From Chromera velia (lineage: Eukaryota; Sar; Chromeraceae), in NCBI GenBank assembly GCA_018398765.1, contig JAHBMJ010000821.1:1-39868 (forward strand): a stretch of 39,868 nucleotides of DNA. The letters are read 5' to 3'. The notes under the pieces were generated by a model that was not told the origin of the DNA, searched no databases, and was given only the letters and a program-made list of their open reading frames with translations. The stretch's first letter is position 1. Each line of letters opens with the position of its first letter. The position numbers were made by a program, and so were the translations under genes. Below, one piece after another: positions 8,876-21,166 of the stretch.

Positions 8876-11800
8876 ATGGTTCCATCTCTCGCCATCTCCT
8901 TTTTCCTCGCCACTTTGGCAGTATTTTCTGGCTTTTGCAGAGCTGCAGAAACCTTTAGGCATCTGCGAGTGGTGCAAAAAAAACAGAGACCGAAAAGATC
9001 ACAGACTTCTTGGCATCTTCAAGGTGAATTGAGTGGAGCTGTGTTTGTCTTTCTCTCGTTCCCTTTCCACCATTGTGTTTATGTCGACTGACTGTCTGCT
9101 TGCTCTTCTGGGTCATGCGCCATTGCACAACTGTCTTTAGGGGACAGAATATGCCTTACCAGGCACTGCCATTGACAATGCGTTCCCTCATTCGCGATCG
9201 CTCAGTGCCGTCTCGCTCAGTGCCGTCTCTCGTGTTCGAATGCAGGTGGCGAACCGCACCACGGCTATGGTATCGAGAACGCCCAAGTCATAGACCTCAG
9301 TGGGGGCTCACCTGGGAATGGCAGCGAACCCGTGCCCATTTCAGTGCACGTGAACGGGACAGTCGACGGGCCGGGGGGGGAAGGCACGAACCCCGGCTTT
9401 TCTCGATGTGGGGGGAGTTTTAGATTCCCTGGGCGCTGGTACCGGCTTCGGCTGCCGGGGTCCGATTCCAACGTGGTGGGCCTGGCAGTGGACGCCTGCA
9501 ACTCACCGGTCAGCAGTCCGCATCTCCTTCTCTCGGTTCCTTGCTTCCTCGCCCCCTCCCTCCCCCCCCCCTTAATCTGCTCGTATGTAGATGGTTGCTC
9601 TGCTCATGTCTCCTTTGTGTCCTACGTCTGCCGTCTGCCCTCTGAAGATCAACACCGACGTCGGACTCTTGTCTGGCGACTGTGCGGGGGAGGGACGGCT
9701 TGGAGGAAGCTGCTCCTGTGTCGGCAGTCAGGCATTCAACGAACGCAGATGTGGGTGGGAGAAGAGGGTTCCTCCTGCAACTGTGGGGAGGGGCGGTGAT
9801 GAGTTTTTCCTCCTGGTCAGTGGATCTTTGTCGCACGGAGTTTTTTCCATGAACGTGACTGTAACGCCCCTCCCTCCACCTCCAGAGAATGACGAGATCA
9901 CTGGAGCCTTGAGCATTCCGATGAAGGGCTTCCTCGTGCCTCTTGAGGGTCCGCAAGGGCCTCTCACTCTCTCCCGATCTTCCGGGACTGTTGAAGGGTC
10001 CTTGTTGGCCTCCTCGAACAACGATCATGTTTGGTCTGGGACAGAATGGAGGGCTGGTGTCTGGTACAGAGTCGAGGTTGAAGAGGAGAGCGTTCTCAAA
10101 GTCGAGGCGTCGTCTGATCAGGTGGGTGAGGGAGGAAACAGACAGAAAGCCACTCTCCACGAAGTCAAGGAAAGTTCTGGACTTTGTGTTGTTGTTTGTG
10201 CCAAAGATTTGAAGCAGACATCTTTTAGACTTGAGAATTTGGGGTTCTGTGGAGCCATGTGTGATTTCGTGTTGTTCCCCTCACCCCCCTCTTCCCCCCC
10301 CTGATGTGATCGCTTCTTTTGTCTTTGCGTCATTTTCTGTCGACGTGTGGTCTAATGAGCAATGACAGTGGCATTGGAGAATGATGGTGATAATCTTTTG
10401 CTGTGTGAAAGCATCACAAAGGAAGGCTGGTCAGTGCGTACACCGCATTTCTCCCTGCAGGGAACAGAAATGTCTCACAGAGTCCTGAAAGGGACCGAGT
10501 GCCTCTCCACTCCCTCACGGCGCCCCTGTTCGTGCTACAGAGGCTTCAGGGGGCCTGCGCTCCCTGGCACCTACTTCGTGTGGGTCTTTTCGGACTCGGC
10601 GGCTGCGCTTACTGAGAGTTCCAGCGCCTTCAACCTGACAGTTACCACAACCAAACTCCCCCCCGCACCCGAGAACGACGTCATTAGTGGTGCGGTCGCA
10701 GTGCCCATTGCAGACGTGCCTGTGGGAACTCCCGTGTCAGTTGCGGGGTCTCTGCTGAACTCCTCTCGGGACTCGATTGTGTGTCGAGGGAGCCCTCAGG
10801 CTGGAGTCTGGTACAGTGTGGAGGTGAACGAGACGAGTGCGCTGTCGGTGGCCGTGAACCCTGACCCGGTGAGTGAGTGTGGAAGTGAGCAGGTCAGAGA
10901 AGGAATTTTTTTGACGGTTGCTACGCAGAGAGCAACGAAACTGAAAAGAGAGCAAAAATTTACCGGCACATACGTCTCTCGAGAGAAGGAAGGAAAGGAA
11001 ATTCCTCTCCCTGAATGAATCTGGATGATGACAGAAAGGAATGGGTCGGATGATCTGACAACCAACAGAAGGGAAAATGTCAAATCGAAAAGGGGAAGAT
11101 GAACAAAGCAATTAGAGAAGGATAGAGCTTCTTGTGGTCGAATTAGCTGAAGAGTTTGCTCCCCCTATTTCGATCGTTTGCAGGCAGAAGACGAGCAGGA
11201 TGATCGCAAACCCAAAGCATACGTTTTTGAAGGGCTGCAGTGCCTTTCAGATCCCTCTCGCGCCCCTTGTGCCTGCTTGACCGACGGATATATGGGGAAA
11301 GAGACCCAGGCTGTGCGTGCGTCAGCTGCCACGACTTTCTTTGTCCTAGTCTACTCCGACAGAGAGGCTGCGCAGGACGAAAATGCCAGTCTGTTCAACC
11401 TCACCCTCACCGCCACACCCATTCCTCCTGCACCTGAGAATGATGCCATCGCGAAAGCCCTCAAAATCAAACCACTGAACGAGAGCGTTTTGGGTCCTTC
11501 ATCGGGCCCGTCTCCGACACCTGCTCGCTCCTCTGCCACTGTCCGAGGGTCACTCTTCAGTGCCACTCTGGAACATCCTGTCTGCGCCCCTAGGCTGCTC
11601 AGGGCTGGAGTTTGGTACAGTGTGGATGTGAACGAGACGAGTGCGCTGTCGGTGGCGGTGGATTCTGATGAGGTGAGCGAATTGATGAAAGAGCGTGATT
11701 CATAAATGGGGAAATGGAATGAGGGATCCAGTAGGTGTATTTGGGGCACAGAGCAAGCCTTGTCGAAGGGCGGGGGAGTTTACGAAAAGGTGAGGGAACT

Positions 11801-11948
11801 TGAAAGCCAGAAACTATTTTTCTTGTTTCTGGATGTGTAGTTCTTTAGAATTTTCGACGGCTAATTGAGAAAGGAAACTTCGAGCTGCTTTGTCCGTCCT
11901 CTCGATCTCTCGACCTTCTCCTTTCTCCCCCCCCCCCCCCTCTCTCTC

Positions 11949-11989
<41 letters not shown>

Positions 11990-11994
11990 GGGTG

Positions 11995-12028
<34 letters not shown>

Positions 12029-15000
12029 CCCCTTATTCCGCGCGTTGTCTTCCTTCGCAAAAGAACACGGAAGCATCTTGTTTCTCAGGCTGTTGACAAA
12101 GAGCACCCTGACATTTTTCTGTCTTTTAATGGAATCTCCACTTGCAGGCATTCATTCGCGCCCACGTCCTGAAAGGAAGCGCTTGCCTCTCTTCTCCCTC
12201 AAATAACCGCTGCATCTGTGTGACATCAGACTCAAGAGGCAGGAGAACTCAGACCGTCAGAGCACCCCCTGATACCTACCTTGTCTGGGTCTTCGCAGAC
12301 GGTGACGCTTCTCTCTCACGCTCCCGCAGTGCCTTCAGTCTCTCCCTATCCACCACCGCCCTGCCAGCCCCAGAGAACGACTCCATCGACAGGGCAGTGA
12401 ACCTCCTGATGCCAGGGCAGAGAGAGAGGGCCCCTTCTCCAAGTTCTGCTGGCCATGGGTCATCTCTCTCTCCCACCGCTGCACTTTCTGTCACTCTTGA
12501 GGGTTCTCTTTTCGGCTCCGCCACCGACGCCTCTGTGTGCTCTGACGACTCTGACAGGGTGGGGGTCTGGTACAGTTTGCAGGTGAACGAGACGAGTGCC
12601 CTGTCGGTGGAGGTGACTTCGAATGAGGTGAGTCAATATTTGTGTTTGAAAGGTCTTGAGAGAGCACGAGTTGGTTTTCAGAACAGTACGAGAAAGAAAA
12701 GAAGCACAATCCTTGGGGTGGTAGTGAAGCGTTCATGCATGTACTGATTTACTTTGGAGAGTGCAGTATGACCAAACGTAAGGGGAAGCTCTCCTTTGCC
12801 ATGGATCTCCTTCCCCTATTTCCGCGTTTCTTTTCTTCTGCGTCACCCGTCACGAAGCTTTACGCCCGCTTTTCTTTCCTTGCAGGGCAAGTTGTATGCA
12901 CACGTTTTGAAGGGTGACGCATGTCTCTCCTCTCCTTCCAGTGCTTCGTGCTCATGTGTTTCTACGTGGACAGGCAAGGAACATACGCTGAGAGCGTCTG
13001 CTGAGACGTATTTTGTTTGGGTCTTCGCGCACTCTGGGACGTCGGTGTCGGAGAGCTGCAGTGCCTTCAAGCTTTCCGTCTCCCTTCTCCCTCTCCCGCC
13101 CCCTCCCCCCAATTACGCCATCAACGCAGCAATACCCCTCTCCCTGAATAGCCCTGGCTCTTTCCGATCAGTCTCGTTGAACGGTTCCTTCCTTTCATCT
13201 GCACCCACGAACGCCCCGAGTGTGTGTGGAGAAGGAGGGGGGGAAGAAGGAGCAGGACTGTGGTACAGAGCAGACCTGACCGAGAGGGGTCTTCTGTCTC
13301 TCCGTTTGACGCTCAGAGATACCCGCTTTGTCCGTGCCGAGTCGGTGAACGTCCTGAAGGGACGGTCGTGCCTTTCAGACCCCTCATCAGCACCTGGCTG
13401 TGAGTGCGTGTACGGAGTGCAACATCGCGTTCTCTCACATGTTATACTGGGAGACGCATCCGAATCTCAGAGCTTCCCAGTGGAACCCGACGAGTACTTC
13501 ATCACGGTCTTCACAAACGACTCACGCAAAACGTACAACCATCAGCAAAGCGACTTCCTTCTGGAAGCAGCGTTCCTCCCAGTTAGCGCAACAGTTTCCC
13601 CCACCAGCACTGAGCTGACCCTCGACGCTCCAGTGAGTGGAGAGATCAACGGTAGTGCTCCTCACTCGTTCTCTTTCCTTCCGAGAGAGAGTGGCCGTGT
13701 AGCCATCACTCTGTGCTCCAGTCGGCCGACGTCGCTGACTGTTCTGAACGGCTCTGCGACTGTAGGGTCGGCCGATGTGACTGTTTGCACTGGGTGTGGA
13801 GAGGTGTGGGTTGACGTGAATGAAGGAGAGAGGCTGTGTGTTGAGATTCCTTTTCAGGGGGGAGAGAGGAGAGAGGAAGGGGGGGAGTTCTTCACGCTTT
13901 CTGCGAGAGAGCTGCCGGTGCCCCCTGCCAGCAGGTGGGAGAGCGCATTCGAACTTCAGGGCAACCAGACGGTTGAGTTCTCCACCAGCGTTGTCCCTCC
14001 AGGTCTCTACAGAGAGGGCCTCGGGGTCTTCTGGTTCCGTCACAGGGCGGAGAGACAAAAGGGCCTCTCTCTGACGCTCTGCAGAGAACAGGGGAGGGAT
14101 CGAATAGCGAGGTGGGAAATGACCCGCCGTCTGGCCGAGGCTTCCTGTTCAGAGACGGGGTGTGAGTTTTCGGAAGAGAGAGTCGAAAGAGATCAGGGGG
14201 GGAGGGATCTAGTCCTTCAATCCGAGAGGGTTTCTAGAGACGTTCAGGAAGCAGAGAGATGTTCTGCTTGGTACCGTTCTGTTGATCCTGGAGAGTCTGT
14301 TCTCTTCGGTGCTTTGCAGACAGAATTTCCGATTCAGTCTGAACACGCAGGAAAGCTCACACTCAACGTGAGGGAGTTCGAACTGCCCAGAAATAAACAC
14401 CCAAGCACAGCAGTGGTCCTTCCCCTGGAGGAGACAATGGAAGTCGAAACAAGTTTCGCATTTTCCATGCCATGGCAGCAAAAGAGGTGGGGCAGTGACT
14501 GACAATGAAGACAACTCTTCCCCTTTGACTGCGATCCGGAGAATCTCTTTCTCTCTCAATTTTTTCTTTTTCTTTTCAGTCCTTTCCTCGTCCTATCAAC
14601 CCTCCGACATATCGAGGGTGGATGCGTTGTCCAACCTTTCCGTTGCCGCGTCTCACCATTTTTTCCCAGCTATGCAAATCCATGTGTCTACGGATGCCCT
14701 TTTAATCTTTATCGTGTCTCTGCAGTATCTTGCCTGCCAACCTGACTGACGCGTCTGGTCTCTGGTACCGTCTCAACTTCCCTCCAGGCCGTGAGGGGAG
14801 ACTTCAGGTTGCAGTGGGACTCTGCAGCGATCAGATGAGGGACGTGTGCTCAGATGAAGTAACCACCGAGGCCAGGCAAGCCACTCTGGAGCTTCGCGTG
14901 TGCTCTGACGGGCATACCTCTGGAGGGATGCCTCCGTCTGGGGGTCCCGGCAATTCTTCTGCCTGCAGGACGGTAGTGAAGAGAGACTTGAATGACAAGC

Positions 15001-15364
15001 TGGCGGAGAGAAATCCTCATCTGTATTCCAAGGGGTGCTCGGACGATGGCACTCTTCAGACAGTGTTATATAGGGGGGAACATTTGATTCTGGGGGTCGG
15101 CACATTCTACAACGATCGTGGGCGGTTTCAGTTGAGGGCGCGGGAGGTTGAAAGAGGCAGGGCGTGCGTCGAGGATCCGAGGTTTGAGGATGCAGAGGGC
15201 GACGGGTGCGGTTTGTACGCGAGTCACCCAGAGTTCTGCGATGCCGCTGAACTTTGGGCATTGCCTTCTGCGTTTGGAGGACGGTCTGCTCGTGAGAGCT
15301 GCTGTGTGAGTTGAACTGAAAGCCTTGCATGGAGGCGTGTGTGTCCTTATGGCAGGATGTCGGA

Positions 15365-15408
<44 letters not shown>

Positions 15409-16257
15409 GTGTTCGGGGGCAGTAATTGGTGGGTGGTTGCGAGGACTTTCCTTCTTCTGTGCTGATCAGTCTTTCGTGAAGAAAAGGAGGAGAACATGCT
15501 TCGTGTGTTCTGTTCCATTGAGAATGGGTGGTTGGAACGCATCGATAAACGATGAGCGACGCGTGTGGCTTGTGTGTCTCAAAGTCGAATCAGTCAGTCG
15601 CCATGGTTGTTTGCTATTGCTAGCATCCATGCCCGTGAGAGTGCATATACTGACGGTTGTTCCTTGAATGTTGAATGGCTGTCTGTGCAGACCTGCATCG
15701 GGAGGCCTGTACCCGCAACCCCTGTGAGACTTCTCAGGGGCCGCTGTCCTCAGGGGACGCGGAGGAAGCTGAATGCTTGTCTGGCCTTCGACACTCTTCC
15801 GGTCTCTGAGGTGGAGTTCAACCCGGTGCTTTTGTCGGGTCGGACAGATGACAGCGCGTTGGTCGACTATCGTTCCTACCTCTTCCAGCTGTTCCGATCA
15901 GATTGCGGCCCTCGACAGTCTGAATCGTCGGCTGCCTCTGTCTCCTTCCCTGCCTCAAGACTGAACACAGAATTCTGTGCTGAAGGGTTGGGGCGCCCGG
16001 GTGAGGTTCGATTGAGTGCGCCCCGACTGTTGTGCGGGGACGTGGACTTTCCGCTTTTTCCCGTGGGGCCGAACGAGCAGTGCTGTAAGCTGATCTCGTT
16101 TCAAAGAGTGGCAGTGGCTCCCGCCGTCAGCGTGACGGGGTGTGCTGCGAGTGTGGACGGGAGGGGGCAGGTGTGCGAGAGGGTGGAGGCCCGTGTTGAG
16201 GGCCTGCTGCTGGAAGAAGCGGGAGAGGGGGAAGACGATCTGCCTGACATGGATTGA
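8876..16257 (+). CDS. Secreted multidomain protein of PPC-like beta-sandwich repeats, 9 exons (gene A)
   Basis: Exons: 8876-9023, 9246-9508, 9648-10121, 10461-10868, 11184-11672, 12148-12627, 12886-14486, 14726-15305, 15691-16257. All introns are GT-AG and the joined phases (1,0,0,0,0,0,2,0) give an uninterrupted ~1669-residue protein ending in TGA. Residues ~1-23 are a signal peptide (hydrophobic core ending GFCRA). The rest is about nine repeats. The typical unit has PENDxI...A, then V.GSL, then AGVWYS(V/L)xVNETSALSV, then VLKGxxCLSxPSxxxCxC, then TYFVWVF and SAFNLTV. The order resembles pre-peptidase C-terminal (PPC)-type domains, which are extracellular carbohydrate- or protein-binding beta-sandwiches. 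NET and NLT sequons and paired Cys fit secretion. The tail is acidic. No catalytic domain is visible, so adhesion, binding or cell-wall display is inferred. The family resemblance is moderate; the gene structure is strong. Confidence 0.85.
11927..12028. repeat. Composite microsatellite in intron 5 of gene A
   Basis: It runs C-tract, (CT)n, (GT)n, then (GTGC)n, ~100 bp, with pure (GT)n in the middle. It lies wholly within the intron 11673-12147. Apparent reading frames across it are artefacts of the repeat. Confidence 0.9.
15365..15413. repeat. (GT)n microsatellite in intron 8 of gene A
   Basis: A nearly pure alternating GT tract of ~50 bp lies inside the intron 15306-15690. Confidence 0.9.
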
Positions 16258-18103
16258 TTCGAGTGGGGGGGGGCCTTAGTTTGCAGTGTTTGCGTATGTG
16301 TTCAGATGCTCTGTTTTGTAAATGTGTAGTCCTATGTTGAGATGCAAGTCTCAGGATGTGTGGAACGTCAAGCTTCGGTCATGCAGCTGTGTGTTGTGCG
16401 GTACAAAGAACCCCAAAGCTTTGGGGCATGATGCCTTGAAGAGTCTATGCTTTGTGTGATTTTGTATCCCGTCGTGCTGCCCTCAATTATTTCAAAGTCA
16501 CTCCTCTTAGTATTCGGGTGGATTTTTTACAAACCTTCTTCCCTGATCCGTTGTCAATCCTGCAGGCTCTTAATCAGAAAGAAAATCAAGGATGCGTCGG
16601 CTGAAAGTGGTTCTCTTGCGCAGTGAAGTGATCAGTAGGATGGATGTCATCAATGACGAACGTGTGCACGCTCTCTTTTTCCCTTTTCTTTCTTCATTGC
16701 TCGCTCTCTTTGCCTATACACATTCGAATCCACGGTAGTGAAGTTGTAAGGTGTAAAGGCGGTTGGTTGATTGTATGGATCGATGTATGCACAGACGTGT
16801 GCTTGGTTGTACGTGAAAATGAATGCCCCCGCCCTTCCTGACTGGTCTCAAAAAGACTGACCGGTCCAAAATTCCATTTTCTTGGTGGAGCGTCTCACTT
16901 TCATTCAGGTAGACGTCTTTGTGCACTGAGGAGTGGCGTAAGGGATAAGAGATAAGCAGACATTGGCGCAGCTTTAAAAAGAATACCCATGGTGAGTCGG
17001 TTGTGGCGTATAATTCATATGGACATATATTTGTACCTGTGCATGCAAATCCATACAAAAATTTTTGTCAGGGATATGAAACTATGTGGAACTGATGATT
17101 CAAATACTCTGGTGAACATTTGTGAAGATGTAACATCTGTGATGCGATGTGTTTACTTTGCTTTTAAGTCAGTGGATTTTGTAGACTTTAGAGTATTTAA
17201 ACTTTTATTTTAGAAACGTAAATTTACTTCATCTAGTATGGAAATGATGATTGAGGGTTTTGTTATGCAGTATCTACTATCATCTAGTACTGGTTTCCTT
17301 GTACTGTCTGAGACCTGCGGTTTATGAAAAATGCTTAAAGAAAAAAATGCTAATTCAATAACTTTTTTATTGTTTGATTTATCTTTTTAAATTTATATTT
17401 ATTTTTAGTATGTAATCGTGATCGTGATAGTGATAAATAGTGTAAGATAGTGATCTAATTATATCTAAATAGTATTGTAATAGAGCACTGTCACCGTTCT
17501 ATGAGAAGTCGCCCCTGCGAATACCACTAAGCAAGTAAGTCCATGTAAGTGATAAGTGATTATAAGTAATTATAAGTGATGAGTGATTTAGTGGTGCAAC
17601 AGAGCACTATCGCCATTTTGTCTTATAGCGTCTTATAGACTTCGCAAAAAAAAAAAAAAAAGAAACTTTGCAAAAGTAAGCAAGTAACTTCAAGTGCATG
17701 CATGGCTCAGTGGAGACGCGGCGATGTCGCGCGGCGTGCATGCCCCTTTTGCCGATCGAGAGACGGCACTCGTAGACGGAGACGCAGTGCACGAGATCGT
17801 CTGTGAGACATACTGAGGGTCTGAGACATACTGAGACGGCAGCCGGCGGAGTTGGAGCCTGTCAGAGACATTCAGAGACATCGTCTAGCTGAAGGTGTTT
17901 CGGCTCAAGTCCAGCAGAGTCTTCAGTACGTAAGGGCAAAGCAGTACTAGGTCACTGCACGGAGACGTGCCGTCGGGCAGGTACGTGATGAGACGGACGG
18001 TTGAGATCGTTTGAGGGTGGATTCCCTCTTCACTGGCATTTTATGTGCATTTTCCTCGGCAAACTGTTTCTCCTTGTTGCTATCCAAATCCGAAATCGGG
18101 GCG
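16258..18103. other. Spacer between genes A and B
   Basis: It contains the 3' flank of gene A and then an AT-rich zone (~17040-17690) with TAAGTGAT-type short repeats at ~17540-17590. It also holds two related copies of AGAGCACTRTCRCC at ~17482 and ~17602 and an A15 run at ~17646. A G-rich zone at ~17690-18000 repeats CTGAGACATACTGAG-like words. I see no convincing coding or RNA gene. An A-box-like TGGCTCAGTGG at ~17703 lacks a B box. Confidence 0.55.
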
Positions 18104-19075
18104 ATGATTCAAAGAGCAGATCCCCTGAACGTGGTTTCATGGTTTCCGAGAGAGGGGGACCAGTTCCTTGAGCTTCAAGTCGGGACAGGAAACGGACCCC
18201 CGGGGTCGGCGGAGACGGTACAGCAGCTCCGTTCCCTGCTCCGTGCCGCTCCCCTTGGTTCCTCCTTTCCCTGCAGAGGAAGGAACAGCACAGATGAAGC
18301 ATGGCAGCGCGGGGTTGCAATCAAACGCAGCGGTGAGGGTCTCTTCTTTCCCTGGGCTGACGGTGACACGGAGCGTTTCGGCATCGACAGTGTTGACCTT
18401 TTCCGTCTTGTGCATTTCGTGCAGTGCAAAGAGCACCCCGCAACTGCCCTTCCGGCGGACAGGTTTCTCTCAACAGACCCCCAGAAGGTAGTCATCATCG
18501 CACATGGATGGAGTCCTCACGTGGGCCCTCACTACGCGCTGATAAGGACTCTCGAGTGGTTGACGGCCAAGCAGCTCGGGTGGAAGACGGTGGTGCCCGA
18601 CTTGAGGCCCTCGTATGAGTATGAGTCGTCAGTGAGGGCCAGGGGGTTCCGTGTGTCGATGATTCTCGAAGAGCTGCTTTGTCTGGAACCGAAACCTTCG
18701 AAAGTTGTCCTCATTGGCCACTCGCAGGGAGGGGCTGCCTCTGCTCTCTGCTGTCGCCCTCGTGTTGTGAGGGCTGCGAATATTGTGGGTCTTGTGATGC
18801 TGGGCTCAGAGGATCCCAGCGGACTTGATGAAATGGACTGGAGGCCCTCTGTCTCTCGGTTGGAGGTTGTCCACTCTAGATTTGACGCAGTGCTTCCTTT
18901 CGATGGAATGAAGAATCTTGCTGCGGAATGGCGGGCCTCTTTTGTGGAGGTGTGCTCTTCGGTACCTGCCGGTGGGAGGGATGCGTGGGGGTTTGATATT
19001 CATCATGAGCTTTTGGCCCCAGATGTGCTCAAACAGATTTGGATGCTTGTTTCGGATGTTCTCAAAAACGCATGA
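18104..19075 (+). CDS. Alpha/beta-hydrolase, lipase/esterase-like (gene B)
   Basis: The ORF of 323 residues runs from the ATG at 18104 to TGA at 19073-19075. VVIIAHGWS (~residues 132-140) is the strand plus HG oxyanion region. VVLIGHSQGG (~205-214) is the nucleophile elbow, with Ser in G-H-S-Q-G. The SRFDAVLPFDG segment supplies a likely catalytic Asp, and FDIHHELL near the C-terminus a likely His. This is the full triad order of the alpha/beta-hydrolase fold, most like small lipases or esterases; the substrate is unknown. No signal peptide is evident after this ATG. The frame is open upstream to ~18011 with a hydrophobic stretch, so the true start may be earlier. A possible 92-nt intron (18333-18424) would break the reading frame, and I therefore did not use it. 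The N-terminal third is the least certain part. Confidence 0.72.
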   Translation: MIQRADPLNVVSWFPREGDQFLELQVGTGNGPPGSAETVQQLRSLLRAAPLGSSFPCRGRNSTDEAWQRGVAIKRSGEGLFFPWADGDTERFGIDSVDLFRLVHFVQCKEHPATALPADRFLSTDPQKVVIIAHGWSPHVGPHYALIRTLEWLTAKQLGWKTVVPDLRPSYEYESSVRARGFRVSMILEELLCLEPKPSKVVLIGHSQGGAASALCCRPRVVRAANIVGLVMLGSEDPSGLDEMDWRPSVSRLEVVHSRFDAVLPFDGMKNLAAEWRASFVEVCSSVPAGGRDAWGFDIHHELLAPDVLKQIWMLVSDVLKNA

Positions 19076-19232
19076 TCGATCCCTGTCTGAAATTGAAGGC
19101 GCTAAGCTAGTCGGGCTGGCGGACTCGTTAGTTGTTGTGTGATATTCGGCCCGGACTGCTCTCAGATGCTCTCAGACTGTGGGTCATTGGTTTTGTTTCG
19201 ATTTCTTGTGCATGGTTTGCACTGCTTTCTTA

Positions 19233-19436
<204 letters not shown>

Positions 19437-19630
19437 TCCCCTCACTGACTCACTCACTTGCTCGCTCATCGGTTTTTTCCCCTATCCAAGTCTCTGTTTT
19501 CTCTCCCTCTGGTCGCGGACTAGGGCCGCCGCGGATGCGCGAGCGTCTTCGCGCCTGCGTGCATGTGTGGGTGAGTCTGGCTAAATGCGGGCTTCTTCAA
19601 GTTTCGTTCTTCCTCTGAGTGAGTCTGTAT

Positions 19631-19635
<5 letters not shown>

Positions 19636-19668
<33 letters not shown>

Positions 19669-19854
19669 CCGCTCGTGCGTGCGCGTGCATGCGTGTGTGA
19701 GTATGTGCACGAGTGTGAGAGAGGAGGGGTGAGGGGGAGGAGAGACAGATGATATAGTTCATCAGTCATTCGCCTCTCGGTGCATGTATTAATATGTACA
19801 TGCGTGTTCCGTCATCTGTGTGACTGAGAGCATGTGTGGAGCGTGTGTGCGTGC

Positions 19855-19886
<32 letters not shown>

Positions 19887-19930
19887 TGTGTGCGTGTGTG
19901 TTGTGTGCGTGTGCGTGCGTGTGCGCGCGC
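19636..19930. repeat. Two (GT)n microsatellites
   Basis: GT tracts at ~19636-19662 and ~19858-19885 are followed by GTGC-rich imperfect repeats up to ~19930. The interval between them is non-repetitive and carries no gene. Confidence 0.8.
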
Positions 19931-20684
19931 GCAGGAGCATAGAACCCCTTTCTTTCTCTAAGCGTCTCTTTTTTTTTTGTTTCTGCTGAGTGTTCATCAA
20001 ATGATTCAAATCCAATTTTTTTGTTGGTTGACCGCAAAGTTTTCTAACGATAAATTTTTAAGCAAATCTCTTTAACATTTTTTATAATATCGATCGTAGA
20101 TTTGATTAATTATATTGAATAAAGCATTAACAATTGCTGCAAGAAGTGTTATAGCCTTACAGGAATCTTCTCTGTTATTTGTGGTATTGATACGTATAGA
20201 AATATTTAAAAACACTACCAACATTTCAACTAATATTGATCAATCATAAAATCAATCTATATTGATCAAATATCGATCAATCAATCAAACTAATTAATAT
20301 GTAAAAGAATGGTAGGCCGGGGCAGTGAGGCGCGAGTGTAAATTGCAATCATCCGGGCAGCAGTGTTTTGCATGAGCGGATAGGGAAATTTAAGGCAAAG
20401 CCTTAAAGGGGGAGGGAGAGGCATGGGCCCTGGAGGAGCCGCCTCATTTAACAAAGCGGAGGAGGTAGCGACAATCCAGACCCCTCGTCACCTTCAGATG
20501 AGAGAGACTGGAAATGAAATTAAAGTTTAAGTATTTACTAGGCTACTTAGGATTCTAAATGTATAAACACAATAAAAAGATAAAAAAAAACTGTATGCGT
20601 GGATGAAAATTCTAATTCTAAAAAAATATGTGAAAAATTGTGGGAAAAAAAATTATAACAAAAACTTGCATGTGTCTCAATTTT

Positions 20685-21165
20685 TAACAAGCTTCGGTTC
20701 ACTTCCATATGTTGAAGTTAAACCTTTTTTTTTTTGTTAGTCGATCATCATTTTTTTATCATATTTGTTTCAATTCCTGACAAACTTCAGTTCATTCCCA
20801 TATGTAAACCAATATTTTTTTTGTTGCGTTTATATGCGTTTCTCTCAATTCCCGATTGATTGATTGATTGATTGATAAACTTTGGTTTATTTCTATATGT
20901 TAAAACCAACATTTTTTGTTGCGTTTGCCCCAATTCCTGACAAACTTCGGTTCATTTCCATATGGATCTCTTTATGATGAAACCAACATTTTATTACATT
21001 TTATGTTGTAGTTCAATGCCCGAACTCCCGACAAACGTACTTTGGTTCATTTCTGTATGTTGAAACCAACATTTTGTGTTGCAGTTGCCCGAACTCCCGA
21101 CAAACTTCGGTTCATTTCTGTATATATGTTGAAACCAACATTTTGTGTTGCGGTTGCCCCAATTC
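20685..21165. repeat. Degenerate minisatellite, unit ~65-95 bp, about six copies
   Basis: Each unit carries ACAAACTTCGGTTCATTTC, then a short ATATG word, then GAAACCAACATTTT and TGTTGC, then CCCGA/CCCAATTCC. Copies of the first word start near 20688, 20779, 20873, 20938, 21030 and 21100. The unit length varies because of T-run and (GATT)n expansions. The last copies are the most alike. Confidence 0.8.
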
Positions 21166-21166
21166 C

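Noticed and set aside
9510-10160. 216-residue minus-strand frame
   Set aside because: It is the shadow of exon 3 of gene A, whose plus-strand frame has conserved repeats and consistent splice sites.
17695-17770. tRNA- or SINE-like A box (TGGCTCAGTGG)
   Set aside because: No B box (GGTTCGANTCC-type) follows at the right distance, and no cloverleaf can be drawn.
18333-18424. Possible intron in gene B with good-looking GTGAGG and GTGCAG ends
   Set aside because: Its length (92 nt) would shift the frame, and the upstream frame needed to compensate contains stops; the unspliced frame reads through smoothly.
20685-21165. CRISPR-like repeat array
   Set aside because: The units are degenerate, spacers are not unique or of equal size, and the DNA is clearly eukaryotic.
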